NCBI GenBank assembly: GCA_965658445.1
Contig: CBFHSF010000001.1
Span: forward strand, 286,972 to 350,971
Origin: CBFHSF01 sp965658445
GTDB lineage: Bacteria; Bacteroidota; Bacteroidia; Flavobacteriales; Schleiferiaceae
DNA: 64,000 bases
Direction: 5' to 3'
The position numbers and the translations under genes were made by a program. Each line of letters starts with the position of its first letter. Position 1 is the first letter of the stretch. Under the pieces are notes generated by a model. The model saw only the letters and a list, made by a program, of their open reading frames with translations, was not told the DNA's origin and did not search any database. Of the stretch, positions 55,654 to 62,668 are shown piece after piece.

Positions 55654-56172
55654 ATGAGAGGAACCATTTTAAAGTATGGCTTTATTGGAGGGGCTGTCCT
55701 TGTTTTATTTTCCAGTCTTGGCTGGTTCTTAGGCGATCAAATGTCGTTTGCCATGCGAGAGGTCATTTCCTATGCCTCTATCATTATGTCTTCCTTTGTG
55801 GTATTCTTTGGTATCAAACATCAAAGAGACCATTTTGGCAATGGAAAAATATCCTTTGGAAAGGCCCTTCGGACGGGATTGGCCATAATGATCATTCCCG
55901 CATTGCTCTATGGGTTCTTTAATATGGTGTATGTTATATTTATTGATCCCGATTTTGCGGAATCGTACTTTACATCCGTAGTTCAAGAGGCAGAGTCGTC
56001 CATGAGTGCACAAGAGTATGAGAAATTCACCGTCTACATGGAAGAGAACAAAGCATTGTTTTCCGGTGGTTTCGGAGTGTTTTTCACTTTTTTGATAATG
56101 ACCCTAGGAGTATATGCCATGGGAATTCTCACCACCTTGTTTTCGGGCTTAATGCTGAGGAAAACTAATTGA
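55654..56172 (+). CDS. DUF4199 membrane protein
   Basis: 172 residues with four membrane segments (ILKYGFIGGAVLVLFSSLGWFLG, VISYASIIMSSFVVFFGI, ALRTGLAIMIIPALLYGFFNMVYVIFI and FLIMTLGVYAMGILTTLFSGLM). The segment IKHQRDHFGNGKISFGKALRTGL after helix 2 (here in part) is the DUF4199 hallmark. The family is restricted largely to Bacteroidota; its function is unknown. It lies 87 bp after apbE and ends before a terminator, so it may be the last gene of that transcript. Confidence 0.82.
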   Translation: MRGTILKYGFIGGAVLVLFSSLGWFLGDQMSFAMREVISYASIIMSSFVVFFGIKHQRDHFGNGKISFGKALRTGLAIMIIPALLYGFFNMVYVIFIDPDFAESYFTSVVQEAESSMSAQEYEKFTVYMEENKALFSGGFGVFFTFLIMTLGVYAMGILTTLFSGLMLRKTN

Positions 56173-56282
56173 CCTCGTTTGTATTTATCTCAACAGGCAT
56201 TCATTCTTGCGTTTCTTCGAGCCTTGAAGCCTATTGCTAAACCAAACGTTGAAACGAACCGACATAACCAACAAAAAATAAA

Positions 56283-56316
56283 AAAGGCCAGCATCAAATG
56301 CTAGCCTTTGCTTTTT
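56283..56316. terminator. Terminator after the DUF4199 gene
   Basis: AAAGGC-C-AGCAT pairs with ATGCT-A-GCCTTT (one mismatch) around CAA, followed by GCTTTTTG, and A-rich upstream, so it may act in both directions. Confidence 0.75.
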
Positions 56317-56349
56317 GTAATGTGTGCGGAATATCTTTCGGATAAGACC

Positions 56350-56397
56350 CATAGCCTATTCTAGTTTAGCCTATTCTGGTTACGCCTATTCTGGGTT
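56350..56397. repeat. Triplicated GCCTATTCT tandem repeat
   Basis: Three copies of GCCTATTCT(A/G)G at roughly 15-16 bp spacing, reaching into the stop region of the small membrane-protein gene at 56386. It may contribute to that gene's 3' end. Confidence 0.7.
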
Positions 56398-56583
56398 TTT
56401 ACATTTTTCTTCTGGAGTGGCACCACAGAAAGAACAAGGTTCTCCTTCTTTGTTTAAGAAGGGGCTCTGGCTGGCACAAGTACCTGAAAATTCTCCGTCT
56501 TTTTTGGCCCAAATTTTAATGGCAATTCCGGCAAATCCCAATCCGATGAATAAAGAGGCTAGTAAGAAGAGCTTGAGAAACAT
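56386..56583 (-). CDS. Small Cys-containing membrane or secreted protein
   Basis: 65 residues. One N-terminal membrane helix or signal (FLKLFLLASLFIGLGFAGIAIKIW) is followed by AKKDGEFSGTCASQSPFLNKEG and a Cys-rich end (CSFCGATPEEKCKN). It matches a small Bacteroidota family usually annotated membrane or secreted protein, whose AIKIWAKKDGEF and CxFCG parts are conserved. The four cysteines (C-CxxC-C) could bind metal or form disulfides. The function is unknown. The stop lies within a tandem repeat. Confidence 0.8.
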   Translation of the reverse strand: MFLKLFLLASLFIGLGFAGIAIKIWAKKDGEFSGTCASQSPFLNKEGEPCSFCGATPEEKCKNPE

Positions 56584-56656
56584 GATGTATTTTTTTATGT
56601 CTTTGTATTAGAAATCTCAAAGGTCGTAAGACCAGTGTATCTTTCTGTGTGCAAAG

Positions 56657-57685
56657 TTACAAAATGTTTACCTCCGGTTCTAAGCGAACGCCGTACTTCT
56701 CATAGATATCTTCTATGATTTTGTGCGCCAAATCAACGATTTCAGAGCCTTTACCTTCACCGTAGTGTACCAAAACCAAGGCTTGTTTTTTGTGCACACC
56801 CACATGACCTTCTGTATGTCCCTTCCAACCGGCTCGGTCAATCATCCACCCGGCACTTACTTTGTAGTCATCGCCTGTAGGATAGGCTACGATTTCTGGA
56901 TGTTTGGACTTTACGGCCTCGTAGGCTTCCGCCGAAATAATGGGGTTTTTAAAGAAACTTCCGGAGTTCCCAATCTCTGCAGGATCGGGTAGTTTGCTTT
57001 GTCGAATGGTAATGACCGCGTCAGAGACCTCCTTGGGGGTGGGGTTTTTAATTCCTCGGTCTTGTAATACTTTTTGAATATCGCCATAAGCCGTTTTGAC
57101 CGTGTGGTTTTTCTTTTTCAGCGTAAAGCAAACCGAAGCGATAATGTATTTTCCCTTTAAGGCTTTTTTAAATACGCTTTCTCTATATCCAAATTCACAA
57201 TCCTCAGCGGTAAATGTTCTCACTTTTCCTGAGCCCAATTCAACGGCTTCTAAGGAGTGGAATAGATCTTTGATTTCTACACCATAGGCTCCGATGTTCT
57301 GCATGGGTGCCGTTCCGATGTTTCCGGGAATTAAACTCAAATTTTCCAAACCAAAATACCCTTGATCCAAGGTCCACATTACCGTCTGATGCCAGTTTTC
57401 TCCTGCCCCAAAGCGAAGGGTGATTTCCTCATCGTTTTCCGAAACCACCGCCTTTCCCATAATTTGGTTTTGGAGAACGAGGCCTTTGATATCCGAGGTC
57501 AAACAGAGGTTGGATCCTCCTCCTAAAACCAAAGACAGATCATTGGTCAAATCGGGGTTTTTGGCAAATTCCTGAAGCTCCCGTTCGGTAGAAACCGACA
57601 AAAGAGATTCTGCCATTACATCAAAACCAAAGGTGTTGTAGGTTTTGAGAGATACGTTCTTTTGGGGGCGGAGGGAAGTGCTCAA
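56657..57685 (-). CDS. murB: UDP-N-acetylmuramate dehydrogenase MurB
   Basis: About 342 residues from a TTG at 57685. The frame is open to a GTG at 57742, but that codon lies inside the preceding gene's terminator hairpin, so the shorter form is preferred; no ATG is available. MurB reduces UDP-GlcNAc-enolpyruvate to UDP-MurNAc in peptidoglycan synthesis with FAD and NADPH. Motifs are SLKTYNTFGFDV, LVLGGGSNLCLT, the FAD loop NIGTAPMQNIGAYG with YRESVFK, catalytic Ser in GNSGSFFKNP, and the C-terminal GHTEGHVGVHKKQALVLV in part. It is cytoplasmic. Both the start codon and the possibly very short mRNA leader are unusual. Confidence 0.92.
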   Translation of the reverse strand: MSTSLRPQKNVSLKTYNTFGFDVMAESLLSVSTERELQEFAKNPDLTNDLSLVLGGGSNLCLTSDIKGLVLQNQIMGKAVVSENDEEITLRFGAGENWHQTVMWTLDQGYFGLENLSLIPGNIGTAPMQNIGAYGVEIKDLFHSLEAVELGSGKVRTFTAEDCEFGYRESVFKKALKGKYIIASVCFTLKKKNHTVKTAYGDIQKVLQDRGIKNPTPKEVSDAVITIRQSKLPDPAEIGNSGSFFKNPIISAEAYEAVKSKHPEIVAYPTGDDYKVSAGWMIDRAGWKGHTEGHVGVHKKQALVLVHYGEGKGSEIVDLAHKIIEDIYEKYGVRLEPEVNIL

Positions 57686-57728
57686 ATGTTCTTTGTTTTT
57701 CTCGGTGAGAATTTGTGGTAGGGTGAAA

Positions 57729-57765
57729 TTAAAAAATCCCACCGAACACAGGGAACGATGGGATT
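57729..57765 (-). terminator. Terminator of the aminotransferase gene, overlapping the murB upstream region
   Basis: On the minus strand AATCCCATCG pairs with CGGTGGGATT (one wobble pair), followed by TTTTTT. It is 66 bp after the aminotransferase stop and ends ~45 bp before the preferred murB start. Confidence 0.8.
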
Positions 57766-57830
57766 AAACTTATCAAATGGAAATTGTGGCTTTTTGTGAA
57801 TAGCGAAAGGGCTACTTCACCCACAATGTA

Positions 57831-59033
57831 TTATTCTTGAATTCTTCCTGGATATACTTCCAAAGCCTTTCGAATAACCTCTACGGATGCTTTTAACGCT
57901 TCCACGTTGAGGACATAAGCCAATCGCGCTTGACGCTTACCGAGCTCTGCCTTGGCGTAGAAACCAGCCGCTGGAGCAATCATAACCGTTTGACCTTCGT
58001 GATCAAAGCTTTCCAATAGCCACTGAGCAAAGTGATCTGCGTCTTCTACTGGAAATTCTGCAACGGCGTAAAACGCACCCTTGGGTTTGGGACAGAAAAC
58101 GCCTGGAATGGAGTTTAGTCCGTCAACCAACACATTTCTGCGCTCCACGTATTCTTCGTTTACTTCTGTAAAGTAGGAGTCTGGAGTAGAAAGGGCAGCT
58201 TCCGATGCGATTTGCGCATAGGTAGGAGGGCTCAAACGAGCCTGAGCAAACTTGAGGGCCGTGGCCATGAATTCCTCGTTGCGAGAAACCAAAGTCCCGA
58301 TGCGTGCTCCACACATACTGTAGCGCTTAGAAACCGAATCAATTACAATGGCGTGGTTTTCCAATCCGTCCAAAGACAAAATAGAAGTGTGCTGCACACC
58401 GTCATAGGTAAATTCTCTGTACACTTCATCTGCAATGATGAACAAGTCGTGCTTTATGGCGATATCTCTCAAGGACTCCAACTCTTCTTTAGAGTAGAGG
58501 TATCCCGTTGGGTTCCCAGGGTTACAAAGCAAGATAGCTTTCGTCTTGGGGGTGATTAATTTTTCGAATTCTGCGATAGGAGGTAGGGCAAATCCGTTTT
58601 GGATATTGGCTTCAACAGGAACTACGGTAACTCCAGAACTTACAGCAAAACCGTTGTAGTTTGCGTAAAAGGGTTCGGGAATAATAACCTCGTCACCTGC
58701 GTCCATAATGGAACCAAAGGCAAACAGAAGAGCCTCGGAACCTCCGGTGGTAACTAATACGTTAGAAAGGTCTAAATCAATTCCCTTAGAGGAGTAGTAT
58801 CCCAAAAGACCCTTGCGGTACGATTCAAAACCAGCACTGTGGCTGTATTCCAAAACTTCTATATCATTATTGGTAACGGCATCTAAGGCCACTTGTGGGG
58901 TCTTGATGTCGGGTTGTCCAATATTGAGGTAGTAAACGTGATGTCCTTTGCGCGTGGCTCCTTCTGCAAAGGGAACCAATTTTCGAATAGGGGATTCTGG
59001 CATGTGTACCCCCTTAGAAGAGATCTTTGGCAT
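57831..59033 (-). CDS. Class I/II PLP-dependent aminotransferase (aspC-like)
   Basis: 400 residues, the standard size. It exchanges amino and keto groups using pyridoxal phosphate in the cytoplasm. Visible features: YYLNIGQPDIKTP, VTTGGSEALLFAFGS (phosphate-binding Gly-Ser), NPGNPTGYLYSKEEL, IADEVYREFTYDG (Asp and Tyr contacting PLP) and the Schiff-base Lys in DSVSKRYSMCGARIG. Aspartate is the likely amino donor, but specificity for aromatic or other amino acids cannot be excluded. Its ATG is 13 bp after a terminator that ends the DUF1573 transcript. Confidence 0.9.
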   Translation of the reverse strand: MPKISSKGVHMPESPIRKLVPFAEGATRKGHHVYYLNIGQPDIKTPQVALDAVTNNDIEVLEYSHSAGFESYRKGLLGYYSSKGIDLDLSNVLVTTGGSEALLFAFGSIMDAGDEVIIPEPFYANYNGFAVSSGVTVVPVEANIQNGFALPPIAEFEKLITPKTKAILLCNPGNPTGYLYSKEELESLRDIAIKHDLFIIADEVYREFTYDGVQHTSILSLDGLENHAIVIDSVSKRYSMCGARIGTLVSRNEEFMATALKFAQARLSPPTYAQIASEAALSTPDSYFTEVNEEYVERRNVLVDGLNSIPGVFCPKPKGAFYAVAEFPVEDADHFAQWLLESFDHEGQTVMIAPAAGFYAKAELGKRQARLAYVLNVEALKASVEVIRKALEVYPGRIQE

Positions 59034-59045
59034 AGCTATATGTGT

Positions 59046-59080
59046 TAAAAAAAAATGCCCCGCTCAGAGGCGGGGCAAAT
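59046..59080 (-). terminator. Terminator of the DUF1573 gene
   Basis: On the minus strand TGCCCCGC pairs with GCGGGGCA around CTCTGA, followed by nine T. It is 21 bp after the DUF1573 stop and 13 bp before the aminotransferase ATG. Confidence 0.92.
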
Positions 59081-59100
59081 TTCTTAAAATATTTTACATT

Positions 59101-59538
59101 TTATCTAGCAACCTTGCTTTTTTCAGGCTCTAGGCTTGCTTTAGGTTCTGCCGCTTTTTTGTTGACAGTTCCTTTGATAGTCAAACGTACATTTTTGTTC
59201 TTGGCGTTACTGGTTACGGTAACGTATTTTACAAAAGCACCTACGCGACGCGTGTCGTATTTAACCTTGATGGTTCCGCTTTCGCCAGAAGCAATAGGGT
59301 TTTTAGACCATGTAGGTACTGTACATCCACAGCTTCCCTTTGCATTTTTGATTACTAGAGGCTCTTGCCCAGAGTTAGAAAAAGCAAATTCGCGACGACC
59401 GTCAGAACCTTGTTCGATGGTTCCGTAGTCTATGGTAGTGGCTTCGAATTCAATTACAGGAGCGTTGGGGTTTTCTTGTGCTGCTGCGGTAAAAACTCCC
59501 AAGGCAACTACCGCAAGCGTAAGGAAATACTTCTTCAT
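59101..59538 (-). CDS. DUF1573 secreted protein
   Basis: 145 residues with a signal peptide (MKKYFLTLAVVALGVFTAAAQ). A single immunoglobulin-like DUF1573 domain follows: IDYGTIEQGSDGRREFAFSN in part, PLVIKNAKGSCGCTVPTWSK (the conserved CGC motif), SGTIKVKYDTRRVGAFVKYVTVTSN in part, and a charged tail (EPKASLEPEKSKVAR). The family is abundant in Bacteroidota; members are periplasmic or secreted, with no established function. It has a well-formed promoter and a strong terminator, so it is a monocistron and probably well expressed. Confidence 0.88.
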   Translation of the reverse strand: MKKYFLTLAVVALGVFTAAAQENPNAPVIEFEATTIDYGTIEQGSDGRREFAFSNSGQEPLVIKNAKGSCGCTVPTWSKNPIASGESGTIKVKYDTRRVGAFVKYVTVTSNAKNKNVRLTIKGTVNKKAAEPKASLEPEKSKVAR

Positions 59539-59560
59539 AAGTTCTAATCTTTTAGAATAA

Positions 59561-59591
59561 CAAATTTAAGTTTCTTCTGCATATGGACAAA
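59561..59591 (-). promoter_or_regulatory. Complete Bacteroidota promoter of the DUF1573 gene
   Basis: On the minus strand TTTG (59588-59591), a spacer of exactly 19 bp, then TAAATTTG (59561-59568): the textbook -33/-7 pair. The -7 element ends 22 bp before the ATG, so the mRNA leader is only about 15 nt. Confidence 0.75.
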
Positions 59592-59696
59592 CATTGTATG
59601 ACGAATATAAATGGACAACCATTCTAACCCAGTTTTGATTGAGTTTTCGCCATAAATTAATCGCTGCGCTGGGGTTTTTATTGTGGGGTGAATCAT

Positions 59697-59704
59697 TACC
59701 TTTG
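59697..59704 (+). promoter_or_regulatory. -7 element (TACCTTTG) of valS
   Basis: TACCTTTG matches TAnnTTTG, 80 bp before the valS ATG. A T-rich stretch at the -33 distance lacks an exact TTTG. CATTCATTGAT occurs twice in the leader (59707 and 59735 regions). No T-box-like structure is evident. Confidence 0.5.
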
Positions 59705-59784
59705 CGCATTCATTGATGGCGAGGAAATCAAGCGTCATTCATTGATTCGAAACGAAAAAAGCAGAAAAAAGCAGGAAAGTCAAC

Positions 59785-62406
59785 ATGGAAATTCCGAGTA
59801 AATACGACCCCACCACAACCGAAGACAAGTGGTATGCCTATTGGCTAGAGAATGATTTTTTCTCGTCCAAACCGGATGAGAGAGAGCCTTACACCATTGT
59901 AATTCCCCCACCCAACGTAACGGGAGTATTGCACATGGGACACATGCTCAACAACACCATTCAGGACGTATTGGTCAGACGCGCACGCATGCTCGGAAAG
60001 AACGCCTGTTGGGTTCCTGGAACGGATCACGCATCCATCGCAACAGAAGCCAAAGTAGTGGCCAAGCTCAAAGAGGAAGGTATCGATAAAAACGATCTTA
60101 CCCGCGAAGAGTTTCTGGAGCACGCCTGGGAGTGGACGCATAAGCACGGTGGAATTATCCTAGAACAGCTCAAGAAATTGGGAGCTTCTTGTGATTGGAA
60201 TCGCACGGCCTTCACCATGGACACTGAGCGTTCAGAATCCGTAATCAAAGTATTTGTTGACCTGTACAACAAAGGATTGATCTTCAAAGGATTTAGAATG
60301 GTGAACTGGGATCCTCAGGCACAGACTACTGTTTCTGATGAAGAGGTAATCCACAAGGATATACAGAGCAAGCTCTACTACGTTTCTTACGCCATTGAAG
60401 GTTCTGACGAAAAGGTAACCATCGCCACAACGCGCCCCGAAACCATTTTGGGAGATACTGCTCTTTGTGTTAACCCAGCGGATGAGAGATTTACTCACCT
60501 AAAGGGCAAGAGAGCCATTGTGCCTTTGGCCAACCGCAGCATTCCCATCATTCAGGATGAGTACGTTGACATGGAATTTGGAACCGGTTGTCTTAAAATT
60601 ACCCCAGCTCACGACGTAAACGATAAGGAAATTGGTGATAAGCACGAATTGGAGATCATTGATATTCTCAATGCCGATGGAACTCTCAATGAATTGGGCT
60701 TGCATTATGCAGGACAAGATAGATTTAAGGCGCGCAAGAATATCGCCGTAGAGTTAGAAGAAAAGGGATTTCTCATTAAAATAGAGGACTACGCAACGAG
60801 TGTGGGTACTTCTGAAAGAACAGGAGCCGTTATCGAACCCAGACTTTCTGAACAGTGGTTCTTGAAAATGAAGGACTTGTCTGAGCCCGCCCTAAAAGCG
60901 GTAATGGAAGACGAGGTAAAACTCATCCCCGAAAAATTCAAAAACACCTACCGTCACTGGATGGAAAACGTTAGGGATTGGAGTATTTCTCGCCAGTTGT
61001 GGTGGGGACACCAGATTCCAGCGTGGTACTACGGTGATGAGAAAATGGTGGTTGCAGAAACCGAAGAGGCCGCTTTAGAATTAGCTCGTAAAGAGTCAGG
61101 AAACGCCGATCTTACGGCGGCTGACCTTACTCGTGACCCTGATGCCTTGGATACATGGTTTAGCTCTTGGTTGTGGCCTATCTCCGTTTTTGACGGCATT
61201 CGCAATCCCGAAAACGAGGAAATCAATTACTACTACCCAACGCAAGATTTGGTAACCGCTCCAGAGATTTTGTTCTTCTGGGTGGCTCGTATGATCATTG
61301 CGGGTTATGAATACAGAGACCAAAGACCTTTCGAGAATGTATACCTAACGGGAATTGTTCGCGACAAGCAAGGACGCAAGATGTCAAAGTCTTTGGGTAA
61401 CAGCCCGGATCCCATTGGGTTGATGCAAAAATACGGCGCCGACGGAGTTCGTGTGGGTATGTTGTTGACATCGCCTGCTGGGAATGACCTTCCCTTTGAC
61501 GAGGAGTTGTGTCTACAGGGTAGAAACTTCGCCAATAAGATTTGGAATGCCTTCCGCCTCACAAGGGGATGGGACGTGGACAAATCACTAGAAACACCTG
61601 CCGCAGCAGCACAAGCCCTGGCTTGGTTCGAAAACCGCTTGGCACAGGCCGTTGCAGATATCGATGATAAGTACAGCAAGTACCGCATCAGCGAGGCCTT
61701 GATGGCCACCTATAAATTGGTTTGGGACGACTTCTGTTCTTGGTACCTAGAAATGGTAAAACCAGAATACCAACACCCAATAGACGCCCATACCTACGAG
61801 AGAACGGAGGCCTTTTTCGAGCAGCTCTTGGGAATTCTTCATCCCTTTATGCCCTTCCAAACGGAAGAGATCTGGCATTTGATGGCTGAGCGCAAAGAGG
61901 GAGAATCGGTAATGCACCTCTCATGGCCAAAGTTGGAAGTTAAGAATGAAGCGGCTTTGACCGATTTTGAAATAGCCAGTGATTTGATTGCTCAGGTGAG
62001 AAACTTTAGAGCGCAAAAGGGATTGTCTCCCAAAGAGGCTTTGACCTTGATGGTTAAGGGCAACGAGGCGTTACCCATGGAAGAAGTAGTGGTTAAGTTG
62101 GCCAACATTGATCAAATTGAAGTCATCGATGCGGCACCGGAACAGGCCTTTAGCCTTTTGGTAAAACAGAGAGAATTCTTCTTGCCTGCGAGCCAATCGG
62201 TAAACATGGAAGAAGAGATTGCCAAACTTCAGAAAGAATACGAATACACTCAAGGATTCTTGCAGTCTGTTCAGAAGAAGCTTTCTAACGAGCGTTTTGT
62301 TGCGGGTGCCCCCGAAGCGGTGGTAGCTAATGAGCGCAAGAAGGAGGCGGATGCCAAGGAGAAATTGGCGATTCTGGAAGATCAGATTAAGCAGTTGCAG
62401 GGTTAG
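59785..62406 (+). CDS. valS: Valine--tRNA ligase
   Basis: 873 residues, normal for ValRS. It is cytoplasmic, charges tRNA-Val and edits misactivated Thr. The class I signature HIGH appears as HMGH at residues 50-53 in PPNVTGVLHMGHMLNNT, and KMSKS as GRKMSKSLGNSPDP near residue 530. The CP1 editing domain is present (TTRPETILGDTALCV and PAHDVNDKEIGDKH). The zinc-free insert, the SRQLWWGHQIPAWY anticodon-side segment and a C-terminal coiled coil (EEEIAKLQKEYEYTQGFL) complete the protein. The stop TAG opens an ACTGGGG-type intergenic repeat. Confidence 0.95.
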   Translation: MEIPSKYDPTTTEDKWYAYWLENDFFSSKPDEREPYTIVIPPPNVTGVLHMGHMLNNTIQDVLVRRARMLGKNACWVPGTDHASIATEAKVVAKLKEEGIDKNDLTREEFLEHAWEWTHKHGGIILEQLKKLGASCDWNRTAFTMDTERSESVIKVFVDLYNKGLIFKGFRMVNWDPQAQTTVSDEEVIHKDIQSKLYYVSYAIEGSDEKVTIATTRPETILGDTALCVNPADERFTHLKGKRAIVPLANRSIPIIQDEYVDMEFGTGCLKITPAHDVNDKEIGDKHELEIIDILNADGTLNELGLHYAGQDRFKARKNIAVELEEKGFLIKIEDYATSVGTSERTGAVIEPRLSEQWFLKMKDLSEPALKAVMEDEVKLIPEKFKNTYRHWMENVRDWSISRQLWWGHQIPAWYYGDEKMVVAETEEAALELARKESGNADLTAADLTRDPDALDTWFSSWLWPISVFDGIRNPENEEINYYYPTQDLVTAPEILFFWVARMIIAGYEYRDQRPFENVYLTGIVRDKQGRKMSKSLGNSPDPIGLMQKYGADGVRVGMLLTSPAGNDLPFDEELCLQGRNFANKIWNAFRLTRGWDVDKSLETPAAAAQALAWFENRLAQAVADIDDKYSKYRISEALMATYKLVWDDFCSWYLEMVKPEYQHPIDAHTYERTEAFFEQLLGILHPFMPFQTEEIWHLMAERKEGESVMHLSWPKLEVKNEAALTDFEIASDLIAQVRNFRAQKGLSPKEALTLMVKGNEALPMEEVVVKLANIDQIEVIDAAPEQAFSLLVKQREFFLPASQSVNMEEEIAKLQKEYEYTQGFLQSVQKKLSNERFVAGAPEAVVANERKKEADAKEKLAILEDQIKQLQG

Positions 62407-62495
62407 GAACTGGGGAGTAGGGTGCAGCCCCAGGAAGTAACTGGTGACTAGAAACTGGTGCAATTTCCCGTTACCTGTTCCCCGCTCCCAGTTAC
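62407..62495. repeat. ACTGGG-type low-complexity repeat after the valS stop
   Basis: TAGGAACTGGGGAGTAGGGTG starts at the stop codon; nearly the same text follows the heme-protein TAG at 35397. The tract also contains inverted matches such as GTAACTGG (62438 region) and CCAGTTAC (62487 region). Confidence 0.55.
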
Positions 62496-62660
62496 CTATT
62501 TACTTTTTGCTTTCCGGATTGCCCCATAAGCTAATCCCGAGATGGCTAAAATTTCAATGGCCCCAAAGGGCACAGGGGTATTGGGGTTTCCTGGTTGCGC
62601 GAGTGCAACTCCCGAAAGAACCATAAGAAATAGAACAAGGTTGATTTTCTGATTATTCAT
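62496..62660 (-). CDS. 54-aa protein with signal peptide and C-terminal anchor (PID-CTERM-like)
   Basis: ATG at 62660 to TAG at 62496. Residues 1-21 (KINLVLFLMVLSGVALA) are a Sec signal. A short PGNPNTPVPFG linker follows, then one hydrophobic segment (AIEILAISGLAYGAI) and the basic end RKAKSK. This tripartite layout of a mini-protein with Pro-rich motif, helix and basic tail resembles the PID-CTERM small proteins of Bacteroidota. The exact motif here (PFGAIEILAISGLAYG) is a variant. It may be a surface-sorted micro-protein; the role is unknown. Co-oriented with and 8 bp downstream of the T9SS cargo gene. Confidence 0.72.
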   Translation of the reverse strand: MNNQKINLVLFLMVLSGVALAQPGNPNTPVPFGAIEILAISGLAYGAIRKAKSK

Positions 62661-62668
62661 AACGAGGA

